DNA of 64,000 bases from contig JAIBCM010000001.1 of assembly GCA_019694135.1 (NCBI GenBank), positions 372,001 to 436,000 on the forward strand, in the 5' to 3' direction. Position numbers and translations under genes: made by a program. This DNA is from Verrucomicrobiia bacterium (GTDB lineage Bacteria; Verrucomicrobiota; Verrucomicrobiia; JADLBR01; JAIBCM01). The notes beneath the pieces are model-generated. The model ran no database searches. It was not told the origin of the DNA and saw only the letters and a program-made list of their open reading frames with translations. Positions within the stretch are counted from its first letter, which is position 1, and each line of letters begins with the position of its first letter. This document shows positions 43,377 through 52,821 of this stretch, in pieces.

Positions 43377-45749
43377 CTATTGATCATCCCCTAAAATTTT
43401 AGGCTTCCAAATGGGTTTATCCAAAGTTCCGGTTCCATGATACTCAAACAACTTACTGACGGGAAATAAAACAAGGCCAACTGGCCCTTTGATATTAATA
43501 CGCGCATCCATATCCAATGCATCTTTCACAAAATTATAATTACCATTCCCAATCAGGCTAAAAGCCAAGCTGCTAACCTGTAAATCGTCCGTTCTTACAA
43601 ATCCATTATCAATAGTAAAAGTGCATCGCGCCTGTTTCGCCTTGGCATAACCAAAATCAGGAATCACCGAATTTAACACATCCGAAAGACCACCCAAAAA
43701 AGGGATGCTCATCAAATAACCCTCTTCCACTTTTCCCTCTCCAGAACCCCGCAGCGAAGTTAAATCGTCCACTTTCCCGCGAATTCGGCAATTTCCCTCC
43801 ATCGCGCCTGAAACGTTGGTGGCTTGAAAAAAGTTTTGCATCACCAAACCAAAATCCATGTCGCTTGCTTCTATATTTGCTTCAAACTCCGCTTGCGGTT
43901 TTTCAAAATTAAAAAGCGCATCGCCTCGCAATCGGCCACCGTGTAAATCACAATCTACATTCGAAAGCGTAAGTTCCAATCCCTTAAAAAGCAAAGTCGC
44001 TCTCACCCTATCGGGCGGAACCAACACACCCAAAAAGGGATAAGTCATTTTCCCACCTTCAGCTTGCGCTACCAATTGAGTTTTTTCCCCACCACCTAAA
44101 TCAATTACACCATCGACTTCGACATGTGGCGGTTTTTCAAAACGATAGGGCTCACAATATTTTTCGAAATTTCCACCGAACACATGCGCCATTTCCTGAA
44201 CTTGCAACTGAGTTGTGGCTTCTTTCAACGTTACTATTTTAGAAGAAAAATCGTAATGCACATTAGCCGCCTGCCCCACTCCCTCTTTTCTTGTCAGCTT
44301 AACACGATTTAAATCTAGCGATCGTAAATCCGTCGCTACTCCAGTTTCAATTTGCCGTAAAGCAATCCCCTTATAAATCGCATCTTGAATAAAGAGATTG
44401 CCTACCAAACTCCAAGCCCCTGCTTGAAAAGCGGTTCCCTGCAAGGAAAGATTCAAATCGGCTCCTTCTGAAAATTGGCAAGAATTAAAAAAAGGTAAAA
44501 AATTTGTCGGGAAAAAACCCTTTAATCGTGTGGGATCCAGTTTTCCAACAATAGCCCCTTCCAAACGCGAAGCCGATTTTTCGTATATTAGTTTTGCGTT
44601 AATTTTTTCCTTTTCTTCGTCCAACTCCAAAATCGCTTCAGGAACAAAAAATCTTCCCTTTTCCAAAGCCACCGGCACTTGCAAACGTTTTATCATCGAC
44701 CCATTGCAAGCGATATTTCTCCAATCCAAATCCGAAGTTAACTTATAATGAAAACCCTCTTTCCAAGAAAAATCAGCTCTCACCTGCGTTACGGGCAGCT
44801 CTTCAAATGTCATATCCTTTAATCGTTCTCGCCAATTTTCTGGCAACCATGCTGCTAAAAAAGCGGGATTAGCCGAAGAATTAATTTCCAACCAGCCTTG
44901 CTGCGCGGCCCATGACACACTAGCCTTGCTACGGATAAGACCATCAGAAATTTTACAATAAAAAGAAGGCATCTCTAACCCTTTGCCATCCACCAAAAGA
45001 TTAACGTGAAGATAAGCCAACGCCAACTCATGCCACCGGACTTGTCGCCCCTCCAAAACCACTTCATAACGAATCGCTTTATCGACTTGATCAGGATTTA
45101 ATTTCACATGAATCTCAATCGGAGATCGACTATTAATCTCTCCACTCCAATTTTTAACCTGCTTCCAAACCTCAGCTAACTTTTCCATTAAAAAAGGCTG
45201 CGCTAAATTCTTATCATTTTTTTTCAATAAACTAGCCAAGGGCAACTGACCTTCCACATCAATTCGCATGTTTAAAAGATCAGCTTGAAAAGAATCAATT
45301 TGAATCTCCTGATTGTGAAGCTGCACTTTGGCATCAGCATCATGCAAAAGAATTTTCTGCTTAGCATTTAAAGGAAATGCCACATCCGCACCTCGAATCT
45401 CTACGCCGTTAAGAAACGATTCTCCACGCCACCAAGAAAACCATTCCACCTTCAAACGCAGTCGGCTCATTTCAAGAAGAGGCACCGAAAAATCTTTTTT
45501 TGAATAAAGATCAACCTGGCGCACCACAAAATTACCGCGACTATCCAAATAAAGTTTCTGGTAATCCAACCGAAGATTGCGCTTATTAAACTCCTCTTTT
45601 AACTTTACCTGCAACGATTGTGGCACACCGAAAAGACGCACTCCCAACAAAACAAGCCAAAACCCAATAAAAGCCAACGCTACCAAAATCACTACCCAAC
45701 GCAGAAAAAAAGACGCCATTCGATGCGCCAAACTCACTTGATCACGCAT
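43377..45749 (-). CDS. AsmA-like / DUF3971-type envelope protein
   Basis: 790 aa. An N-terminal membrane anchor (WVVILVALAFIGFWLVLLGV) precedes a long beta-rich periplasmic region. The C-terminal ~180 residues show the AsmA C-terminal pattern: LTSLRGSGEGKVEEGYLMSIPFLGGLSDVL, GNYNFVKDALDMDARINI and FEYHGTGTLDKPIWKP. Members of this superfamily are thought to form lipid-conducting bridges between membranes. It is 4 bp downstream of the DUF4340 gene and likely belongs to that transcript. Confidence 0.8.
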   Translation of the reverse strand: MRDQVSLAHRMASFFLRWVVILVALAFIGFWLVLLGVRLFGVPQSLQVKLKEEFNKRNLRLDYQKLYLDSRGNFVVRQVDLYSKKDFSVPLLEMSRLRLKVEWFSWWRGESFLNGVEIRGADVAFPLNAKQKILLHDADAKVQLHNQEIQIDSFQADLLNMRIDVEGQLPLASLLKKNDKNLAQPFLMEKLAEVWKQVKNWSGEINSRSPIEIHVKLNPDQVDKAIRYEVVLEGRQVRWHELALAYLHVNLLVDGKGLEMPSFYCKISDGLIRSKASVSWAAQQGWLEINSSANPAFLAAWLPENWRERLKDMTFEELPVTQVRADFSWKEGFHYKLTSDLDWRNIACNGSMIKRLQVPVALEKGRFFVPEAILELDEEKEKINAKLIYEKSASRLEGAIVGKLDPTRLKGFFPTNFLPFFNSCQFSEGADLNLSLQGTAFQAGAWSLVGNLFIQDAIYKGIALRQIETGVATDLRSLDLNRVKLTRKEGVGQAANVHYDFSSKIVTLKEATTQLQVQEMAHVFGGNFEKYCEPYRFEKPPHVEVDGVIDLGGGEKTQLVAQAEGGKMTYPFLGVLVPPDRVRATLLFKGLELTLSNVDCDLHGGRLRGDALFNFEKPQAEFEANIEASDMDFGLVMQNFFQATNVSGAMEGNCRIRGKVDDLTSLRGSGEGKVEEGYLMSIPFLGGLSDVLNSVIPDFGYAKAKQARCTFTIDNGFVRTDDLQVSSLAFSLIGNGNYNFVKDALDMDARINIKGPVGLVLFPVSKLFEYHGTGTLDKPIWKPKILGDDQ

Positions 45750-45753
45750 AAGT

Positions 45754-47553
45754 TTAAGGATGGCCCGTCTCTACGACGTTAGAGTTTGCGCTCAAAATAT
45801 TGGAAGAAGCGCTGATGATCAATGGCTGCATGAGCAAAGTGGCATCACCCGTTTCCAATTCAAAAAAATCATTGCTCACTCCCTCTAAAAATCCAATGGT
45901 TCTGCCTTCTCGCTGCCACAATTTTAATTTCCGATCTTCCGCTCCACTCCAACTCAATTCATAATCTGCAGCGCCTCCACTCATATAATCCGGTCCCAAC
46001 CATTGCTTCACATGTAATTGCGATAACAAACCCACAACCGCATCAGCTCCCACATCGTCTACTTTTTCTCCTGTAGCACTTGACCAATTTTCCTGATTGC
46101 GTTGCAAAGAAAAAACTTGATCGCCTTGTTTCACTTCCAAATGCGTCACCTTTTTCGGGTCCTGCTGCGTAACGATCAACCCTTTCCAATCCCAAGGTTT
46201 TAAAGCAAGAAAATCAAGATGTTGCGGCAACACAGAAACCACAAATGGTTCTTGTTCCAATCGAGCAAACGTCTCTTGAAGATCAGTGTGACCAAATGCA
46301 AAAGTAATCAATTGGGGTGGAATGGATGAATCCTGCAAAGAACGGAAAGAAAGTTCAATTTTTGTCTGCGGCGATTGCAACCCGTAACGCTCCAAATCCA
46401 TACTGGTATCAGAAATAAAATGAAAAACCTCCAAAGCACTCAGCCTCATCAAAAACCTCTGAATAGCTTGATCATTAGCCAAATGCCAAGAAGCCGTAGC
46501 ATCACTCCATTGCCAAGCTCCATTAGTTTCCATAGCTTGCTGAAAAAGAGCGTCCTGATGATAAATTTTAATTCGTGACACAGCCTCCGGCGCAAAACGC
46601 GCCAACTTGCGATCGCGATAATTTTCTGTCGACAAATTCAATACCTCCAACCCATTAGTCTCTATGGTAAACACCGATTTACTGCCGCTTCGCTTAGCAA
46701 AAACCGCAGTCGGATCATTAGGATCATTTTTCCCTAATTGCAAAGCAGCTACCCGCTCTTTCTTATCATCATAAAAAAGCTGAACACGCACAGCGGGATC
46801 ATTCAATCCTTGTAACAAATTATTACTATTATCCTCCGCAACAAAATTTTTCACTCTTAAATTCTGCAAAGCTTGCAACAAATTTTGCATCTCCTGAGCC
46901 GAAGCTCTCGCATAAAGAGGTCGCATAATGTCCCAACCCTTTTTATTTTTCTGCAACTCAATTTCTTGCATCGTATCGCGTAAAATCACTTTCGTCACTC
47001 GAGCCGGTTCAAAATCCAACACTTGATGATCACGCCAAGCTTGATGACTTCGCGCCAACTTATCCACCAAATCACGAGAAATTACGCTAACTTCCGGTTT
47101 CCCTTTTTGGATTTGAACATACACCACATTGGTCAATGCCGTCTCATTTCCCACGCGCAGCTCAATCTGATCCTCTCCCCAGTTAGCGCGCAATACAAAC
47201 CTGGGTTTTTTCAACCCGTAACGCTCCAAATCTTTTTCTGGATTTTTGACAGGAAAAACTTCCACCGATTCCAAATATTCCAAATCGCTCAAAAAACCTT
47301 TCACCTCTTCTTCATCGGCAGGATATTGGATTGGCTCCTTCAACCGCCATTTTCCTTTCACTTTTTCCAATCTCACATCTTCTTGCGGATGACGAATGGT
47401 AATACGATCCACTTGATCCGGAACAATATCAAAAAGCCGCTTAGCGTGAATTTGTCGATCCGTTGTCGATTGCCAATGGCGCTCGCCGAAAAAAATAAAA
47501 ACGGCTACTCCTAAACAAAGGCAAGCCAACAATAAAGGTGTTCTAAAATTCAT
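45754..47553 (-). CDS. DUF4340 domain protein
   Basis: 599 aa. N-terminal signal anchor (LLLACLCLGVAVFIFFGERHW), then repeated beta-rich DUF4340 units: VDRITIRHPQEDVRLEKVKGKWRLKEPIQYPADEEEV..., VTKVILRDTMQEIELQKNKKGWDIMRPLYARASAQE and VSRIKIYHQDALFQQAM...WQWSDATASW. At least three units can be seen. DUF4340 genes commonly follow gldG-like genes, as here. The role is unknown; it is probably a periplasmic partner of the ABC system. Confidence 0.85.
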   Translation of the reverse strand: MNFRTPLLLACLCLGVAVFIFFGERHWQSTTDRQIHAKRLFDIVPDQVDRITIRHPQEDVRLEKVKGKWRLKEPIQYPADEEEVKGFLSDLEYLESVEVFPVKNPEKDLERYGLKKPRFVLRANWGEDQIELRVGNETALTNVVYVQIQKGKPEVSVISRDLVDKLARSHQAWRDHQVLDFEPARVTKVILRDTMQEIELQKNKKGWDIMRPLYARASAQEMQNLLQALQNLRVKNFVAEDNSNNLLQGLNDPAVRVQLFYDDKKERVAALQLGKNDPNDPTAVFAKRSGSKSVFTIETNGLEVLNLSTENYRDRKLARFAPEAVSRIKIYHQDALFQQAMETNGAWQWSDATASWHLANDQAIQRFLMRLSALEVFHFISDTSMDLERYGLQSPQTKIELSFRSLQDSSIPPQLITFAFGHTDLQETFARLEQEPFVVSVLPQHLDFLALKPWDWKGLIVTQQDPKKVTHLEVKQGDQVFSLQRNQENWSSATGEKVDDVGADAVVGLLSQLHVKQWLGPDYMSGGAADYELSWSGAEDRKLKLWQREGRTIGFLEGVSNDFFELETGDATLLMQPLIISASSNILSANSNVVETGHP

Positions 47554-47566
47554 TAACGCGATTCAT

Positions 47567-49027
47567 TTAACGGCGACGCCTCCACCAAACGCCAAATCCA
47601 ATTAATAACACGCTCACCGGCAATGCAAAACCGATGATCAAAGCCAAACTCATTAATTGAGAGTCCGTCAAACCTAGACTAAACTCCTTCGCTGTTTTTG
47701 GCGAAATACCAATTAAATTATTTTTCTTTAACAACCAATTCATGGAATTAAGAAAAAGATCCAAAACCCCAGGCAAACTAACTAATTGCTGATTGGAAAA
47801 ACTGCTCGTTGAACCAATCACAACCAAACGCGCTCCACTCAAGTCCACTTTTTCTTCGCCAACTTTTCCTGTATCAACCGCTACAGCCAAACTTAACGGC
47901 CCCTTATAATCTTTAGCTTCCTCAAAACTTACCGACTCCTGCTTAAAATCGGTCTCACCCCAAAAAGCCGCGGGCGATTTTAATAATTCCACCACATTAT
48001 TTTTTTCCGAATCCGTTTCATCCAGCTTAGCGCGCACCGAACAAACACTATTTAACACCGTGGTTACCGATTTCATCTTTTCCACAATCGGATGGTTTCC
48101 ATAATCCTCCACCGGCACCGAACCCAATAATCGTTGCGCGCCCAACACATTCACAATGCCCACCACATAATCATTGTCCACAATTACCCCATATTCTTCC
48201 AGCAACAGTTCTAAACCCGTTTTGACTCCAGGCTCCAAAAGCAATAACAACTTTCCATTACGCTTTAAATAATCGCGCAACACAGCCACTTCATCTTCTT
48301 GAAATGCAGTCGTCGGACCCGCAATCACAATCGCATCCGCATCATCTGGCAAAACAGGGTTTAATAGCAAATTTAAATTCGTCGTTACTATATTCTCGCG
48401 TTCCACACGCAAATTTAATTCAGAAAAACCGATCTTGGGATCAGATGAAGTCACATCACCTTCTCCATGACCCGCCGTAAAATAAATTTTCGAAGGCTTT
48501 TCTTGCACCAAGCTCACCAGCGCAGAGGTAATCGCCTCCTCCGCTTTAAACGATTTCACGCGCTCGGTTTGATCTCCAAAAGGCGATGGCGTCTCCATTT
48601 CCGCCATCTCACTCGCATCCACAAATTTACTGCGCCCTTGGTAATCCAAAATCACCACATTATCTTGTTCGCCCAAACGATATTTCGCACTCAACGTTTG
48701 CGCTTTCACCGCATCACGATAAGGATCAATCAACTCGTAAATCACCTTACTACCGCCCTCATCCTGATAACGACGCAACAAGGGTTCTACACGACTGTAA
48801 AGCGGATTCTCTGGATTAAAAAATAAATAAATCGTCACCGGCTCTTCCAAATGTTGCAAAAAATTTATCGTTTTCTCGGAAAGAGTAAAATATTGCGAAT
48901 CCGAAAAATCAAACGTTCGGTAATGACGATAAGACAAATAATTAATTGCTGTCACTAACACTCCAGCAAAAATCAATGTCAACACGACACTGCTTGCAAT
49001 CGTAATTCGCGAGGGTTTTTTATTCAC
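47567..49027 (-). CDS. GldG-like auxiliary protein of an ABC transporter
   Basis: 486 aa. An N-terminal helix (ITIASSVVLTLIFAGVLVTAINYL) and a C-terminal helix (LMSLALIIGFALPVSVLLIGFGVWW) flank a periplasmic region. The DUF (GldG/ABC-type uncharacterised) core is visible: SEKTINFLQHLEEPVTIYLFFNPENPL, KIYFTAGHGEGDV, DADAIVIAGPTTAFQEDEVAVLRDYLKRNGKLLLLLEPG. GldG-like proteins accompany GldA/GldF-type transporters. In this phylum, gliding is only one possible role. Confidence 0.87.
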   Translation of the reverse strand: MNKKPSRITIASSVVLTLIFAGVLVTAINYLSYRHYRTFDFSDSQYFTLSEKTINFLQHLEEPVTIYLFFNPENPLYSRVEPLLRRYQDEGGSKVIYELIDPYRDAVKAQTLSAKYRLGEQDNVVILDYQGRSKFVDASEMAEMETPSPFGDQTERVKSFKAEEAITSALVSLVQEKPSKIYFTAGHGEGDVTSSDPKIGFSELNLRVERENIVTTNLNLLLNPVLPDDADAIVIAGPTTAFQEDEVAVLRDYLKRNGKLLLLLEPGVKTGLELLLEEYGVIVDNDYVVGIVNVLGAQRLLGSVPVEDYGNHPIVEKMKSVTTVLNSVCSVRAKLDETDSEKNNVVELLKSPAAFWGETDFKQESVSFEEAKDYKGPLSLAVAVDTGKVGEEKVDLSGARLVVIGSTSSFSNQQLVSLPGVLDLFLNSMNWLLKKNNLIGISPKTAKEFSLGLTDSQLMSLALIIGFALPVSVLLIGFGVWWRRRR

Positions 49028-49033
49028 TATTTT

Positions 49034-49789
49034 TCAACCTTTCCAACGCCGACTTTCAATCACCTTTTGCGTTATTAAAAGCGTCATGACAGTCATACTC
49101 AAATAAAAGACCAATACCTTCGTATTCACTAACCCTTTACTAAACTGCTCCATATGATCATAAGCTGACAAATAACCCACCAACTCCCGTAACGTAAAAG
49201 GAATATTAAAATAAATCAAAAAGCCGGTGAAAAAGAAAAGCGCAATCGTCGCAAAAGCAATCACTGCTGCAATAATTTGATTGCGCGTCAATGAAGAAGC
49301 CAACAACCCAATCGCCACGTAAAACATCCCCATAAGTAAGACCACTAAATAACTGCACCACACCGGACCTGCTGTTAAAGGCGTTGTTGAAAAAGTTACC
49401 AACTTAAAAAGAAAAGGATAAAGCGCTGTAGGTGACCACAAAATTAAATAAAAAATCAAAACCGCCAAAAATTTGCCCAGCACCACTTCCCAATCGCGCA
49501 CTGGCGCCGTCATCAACCCTTCAAAAGTTCCCAAACGATATTCTTCAGAAAAAGTTCGCATGGTTAAAATCGGCACCATCATCACCTGGGCCAACCAAAT
49601 AAAAAAAATCCCAAAAAAAACCTGCATCACCGTATATTCACTGGGCTCCTTATTCAAAATTGCGATCGCGAAATAAAATGAAAAACCCGTTAACAAAAGC
49701 CAAAAAAAAGCTACTACATAAGCAATCGGCGAAAGAAAAAAAGCCTGCAATTCTCGCCTGAAAATAATCCCAATTGTTCGAAAATTCAT
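49034..49789 (-). CDS. GldF-like ABC transporter permease
   Basis: 251 aa with six membrane segments. The family motif TMRTFSEEYRLGTFEGLMTAPVRDWEVVLGKFLA is clear. N-terminal IGIIFRRELQAFFLSPIAYVVAFF is typical of GldF/NosY permeases. It overlaps the ATP-binding gene by 4 bp (ATGA) and is followed 6 bp later by gldG. Confidence 0.9.
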   Translation of the reverse strand: MNFRTIGIIFRRELQAFFLSPIAYVVAFFWLLLTGFSFYFAIAILNKEPSEYTVMQVFFGIFFIWLAQVMMVPILTMRTFSEEYRLGTFEGLMTAPVRDWEVVLGKFLAVLIFYLILWSPTALYPFLFKLVTFSTTPLTAGPVWCSYLVVLLMGMFYVAIGLLASSLTRNQIIAAVIAFATIALFFFTGFLIYFNIPFTLRELVGYLSAYDHMEQFSKGLVNTKVLVFYLSMTVMTLLITQKVIESRRWKG

Positions 49790-50730
49790 AGCTTATCCTC
49801 ATGGGTCAATTCCACAAAAACATCTTCCAACGTCGCGCGATGTCGCGTTAGCTCGCGCAAACCCCAACCTTCCTTTGCTACACACTGAAAAAGTTTTTCC
49901 CTTAAATCATCTCCACGCTTGGGAAAAGCCTCTACCTGCAACCATCCATCCTCCAAGGAAGAAATTACCACCTCCTCAAGCACATCCCAAGTAGACAAAA
50001 CCTGACGCACCATTTCCTGAGCCGCTCGCACCTCCAACTTCATCCCACCGCCGCTCCGCACGCGACGCGTCAAATTATCCGGACTGTCCGATGCTTCAAT
50101 CCTGCCTTTATTAATGATCAACACGCGCTGACATGTCATCTCCACTTCCGGCAAAATATGAGTCGAAATAAGAACCGTATGTTTTTGTCCTAACGATTTA
50201 ATCAACTCGCGAACCTGCCGAATTTGATTCGGATCCAACCCAATCGTTGGCTCATCCAAAATCAACAAATCCGGATCATGCACAATCGCATCCGCCAGCG
50301 CCACACGTTGACGAAACCCCTTCGATAAGGTGCCAATAATCCGATTCTGCGCCTCTTTCAAATCGCACACCTCTTTCACATAATCGATACGCTCACTTAC
50401 CCTTTTCCCTCTCACCCCCTTCAAACGCGCGCGATAATTCAAAAACTCATTCACCGTCATCTCCGTATAAAGCGGCACAATCTCCGGCATATAACCCACA
50501 CGCCGCCGCACCTCAATCGAGTTTTGAAAAATATCGAACCCAGCCACACGCACCGTCCCTGCCGTAGCTGGTAAAAACCCAGCCAAAATTCGCATCGTCG
50601 TGCTTTTACCTGCCCCGTTCGGGCCTAAAAAACCCACAATCTCGCCTTGAGCCACCTCAAACGAAATTCCTTTTACCGCTTCTAGCCCCGCATAACGTTT
50701 TATCAAATTTTTAACTTCAATCATCATCAT
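49786..50730 (-). CDS. GldA-like ABC transporter ATP-binding protein
   Basis: 314 aa. Walker A GPNGAGKST, signature LSKGFRQRVALADAI, Walker B LLILDEPTIGLDPNQ and the switch His in ISTHILPEV are intact. A ~90-residue C-terminal domain follows, as in NatA/GldA-type subunits. Heads the GldA-GldF-GldG-DUF4340-AsmA-like run. Confidence 0.92.
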   Translation of the reverse strand: MMMIEVKNLIKRYAGLEAVKGISFEVAQGEIVGFLGPNGAGKSTTMRILAGFLPATAGTVRVAGFDIFQNSIEVRRRVGYMPEIVPLYTEMTVNEFLNYRARLKGVRGKRVSERIDYVKEVCDLKEAQNRIIGTLSKGFRQRVALADAIVHDPDLLILDEPTIGLDPNQIRQVRELIKSLGQKHTVLISTHILPEVEMTCQRVLIINKGRIEASDSPDNLTRRVRSGGGMKLEVRAAQEMVRQVLSTWDVLEEVVISSLEDGWLQVEAFPKRGDDLREKLFQCVAKEGWGLRELTRHRATLEDVFVELTHEDKL

Positions 50731-50800
50731 GCGTTTCCTAATCCACTAGCTTTAGAATGCTCTCTGTCAAGACGACTTCTTCTTGTAAAAAATTCAAAAT

Positions 50801-51358
50801 TTAACCCACCGACAATTTACCCTCAAAATTACCACCCTTTTCCACCATCAAACTCTCCACCTCCAAATTGCCCGACAAACTTCCTCCCTCACCCACAATC
50901 ACCTCACCGTTAAATTTCAAAAGCTCCACCTCCAAATATCCCTCCACACGAATTTGCGTGGTGGTAATATAATGCGCAAAATCGGAAAATCGCAGCCGCG
51001 CTCCTGGTAAAATCACCACGCGATCCGCCTTACCCGCCACTGCCAAATGTGCCACCTTACCCAAAGCCAACTCTCGGCACTCATAAGGCGCCTCCAAAAT
51101 CCCTTCCACCACCAAACGTCCCGCCGTTAGATTCGATGCCTGATATTTACCTCGAGCCGTAATAAACACCTCTCCATGTGTCTGAATTCGGCGATTATAT
51201 AAACTTTCAATCTTGTAAGAACTTAAATCTATCGGCTTGCCACATTGATAACAATTCAATGTAATCACATCCGACGCCAACTCATGCATCGCGCCACACG
51301 CAAAACAACCCACTTGCGAAACGCCCAACTGATCCATGATAGATAACTCGTCACTCAT
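50801..51358 (-). CDS. Bactofilin with N-terminal zinc-ribbon
   Basis: 185 aa from the ATG at 51358, which shares one base with the TGA of the upstream bactofilin gene; the frame is open to 51376. Residues 18-39 have CxxC...CxxC (GCFACGA and NCYQCGK), a compact zinc ribbon. The rest is a run of beta-helical rungs typical of bactofilins: GEVFITARGKYQASNLTAGRLVVEGILEA, VAHLAVAGKADRVVILPGA, GYLEVELLKFNGEVIVGEGGSLSGNLEVES. It probably polymerises and may bind nucleic acid or protein through the ribbon. Pairing with a plain bactofilin suggests a co-polymer. Confidence 0.8.
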   Translation of the reverse strand: MSDELSIMDQLGVSQVGCFACGAMHELASDVITLNCYQCGKPIDLSSYKIESLYNRRIQTHGEVFITARGKYQASNLTAGRLVVEGILEAPYECRELALGKVAHLAVAGKADRVVILPGARLRFSDFAHYITTTQIRVEGYLEVELLKFNGEVIVGEGGSLSGNLEVESLMVEKGGNFEGKLSVG

Positions 51359-51723
51359 CACTTTTGCCAAAACCAACGTCGTCCCACTGATTCCGCCGCC
51401 TTAGGCAAAACCGCTGACTCGACCTTTTCTTCCTGCTCATCGCCTAACACCTGACCTACACGACAACGTCCACGATAATGCGCCCCGCGCGAAACCGTCA
51501 AAACCGCTGTTTCCACATCACCCTCCACCCTGCCCTCAGGCGTAACCTCCACCTTTTCCTTCCCCAAAATTTTTCCTTTCACCACTCCCTCCACCACTAC
51601 TTCTTTGCCCGACACCACACCAATAATCTCGCCTCCATGCAAAATCTTAATATTCCCAGCCGACACCAACTCCCCGCGCACCGTCACCGAGACTTCCATA
51701 TTAGCTTGTGCTTGCTTTTTCAT
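51358..51723 (-). CDS. Bactofilin (polymer-forming cytoskeletal protein)
   Basis: 121 aa from the ATG at 51723 (MKKQAQANMEV); the frame is open to 51762. A short right-handed beta-helix core with the bactofilin rung pattern: RGELVSAGNIKILHGGEIIGVVSGKEVVVEGVVKGKILGKEKVEVTPEGRVEGDVE. C-terminal ~30 residues are disordered. Forms filaments at the cell envelope. Translationally coupled to the zinc-ribbon bactofilin. Confidence 0.85.
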   Translation of the reverse strand: MKKQAQANMEVSVTVRGELVSAGNIKILHGGEIIGVVSGKEVVVEGVVKGKILGKEKVEVTPEGRVEGDVETAVLTVSRGAHYRGRCRVGQVLGDEQEEKVESAVLPKAAESVGRRWFWQK

Positions 51724-51777
51724 CGTTTTACACCATTTAGAGATCTCCTTCCCAATTCGCAAGTCTACGTATTGATC

Positions 51778-52821
51778 ATGTCACTTAGCATTCTAACCCA
51801 AAAAGTAAGACTATTCATTCGCTCAACGAATGCTGCAGATCCGCGGCTTTTTGATGAGCTGGCGTTGGAACTTTTTCATTTCCATTATCGTCACAACCCC
51901 GGCTATCGCAAATATTGCCGGCAATTGAATCAAACTTCACACACAGTTTTTCATTGGCACCAAATTCCAGCCATGCCTCAGACTGCATTCAAACAGGCTA
52001 AAACTTGGCTGACTGTTTTTCCTAAACCCGAAGCAAAAAATTATTTTGAAACCAGTGGCACTACTTCAGTGCGAAAGGGTAGACATTATTTTAAAGATCT
52101 TGCTCTTTATCATCTGGCTTCAGCAGCCGGCTTTCGTTTCACGTTTCAAAAACATTTCGATTTAAAAAAGAAAGTTCTTTTTCTCTTTTTGAAGGAATCG
52201 CCTCAAGAAACCAATCACTCGTCACTTTCCTATATGTTTCAAAACTGGAAACGCACTTTTGGAACTACATCCAGTCGCTTTCTCATTTCCCAAAACCATC
52301 TTGATATCGCAAGCTTGACTAAAATTGTGAAAACATCTCAAACGCCCATTTTTCTTGCGGGCACGGCTTTTGCTTTTGCTTCTTTATTAGATAAAAAATT
52401 TTCTCTCCCCAAAGGCTCGATAATTATGGAAACTGGCGGATTCAAAGGCAAAACACGAAATATTAACAAAAAAAAATTTTACCAAGCGCTTCGTAAACAA
52501 TTTCAAGTGCCAGACAAAGCTATCTATAATGAATATGGCATGACCGAACTTTTTTCCCAAGCTTACGCGTGTGGCGCTACGGGTTATCATCAATTCCCCC
52601 CCTGGATGCGTTTTCGCATTTTAAATCCTGAGACCCAACAACCCGCAACTCCTGGCAATTCGGGAATTATCGAATTAATCGATCTCGCCAACACGCAAAG
52701 CTGTCTTGCCATTCAAACCCAAGACTTAGGCATCCAACATGGCAACCGACTTGAATTACTCGGTCGTATCTCACCCGAAATGCGTGGCTGCTCTCTCACT
52801 GCGGAGGATTTATTAACATGA
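51778..52821 (+). CDS. LuxE-like acyl-protein synthetase
   Basis: About 347 aa from ATG 51778 (MSLSILTQKVRLF); the open frame extends upstream to 51478 but there it only shadows the bactofilin gene. Features of the LuxE/ANL superfamily: YFETSGTTSVRKGRHYF (phosphate loop), FLAGTAFAFASLL, ETGGFKGKTRNI, NEYGMTELFSQAYACG (metal/ribose motif) and LELLGRI. Activates a fatty acid as acyl-AMP and passes it to LuxC. Its stop overlaps the luxC-like start. No luxAB luciferase genes are present. Confidence 0.84.
   Translation: MSLSILTQKVRLFIRSTNAADPRLFDELALELFHFHYRHNPGYRKYCRQLNQTSHTVFHWHQIPAMPQTAFKQAKTWLTVFPKPEAKNYFETSGTTSVRKGRHYFKDLALYHLASAAGFRFTFQKHFDLKKKVLFLFLKESPQETNHSSLSYMFQNWKRTFGTTSSRFLISQNHLDIASLTKIVKTSQTPIFLAGTAFAFASLLDKKFSLPKGSIIMETGGFKGKTRNINKKKFYQALRKQFQVPDKAIYNEYGMTELFSQAYACGATGYHQFPPWMRFRILNPETQQPATPGNSGIIELIDLANTQSCLAIQTQDLGIQHGNRLELLGRISPEMRGCSLTAEDLLT

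Noticed and set aside
51478-51777. Long N-terminal extension of the LuxE-like protein
   Set aside because: The extension is antisense to the bactofilin gene and has low-complexity His/Arg-rich sequence; homology starts at the ATG at 51778.
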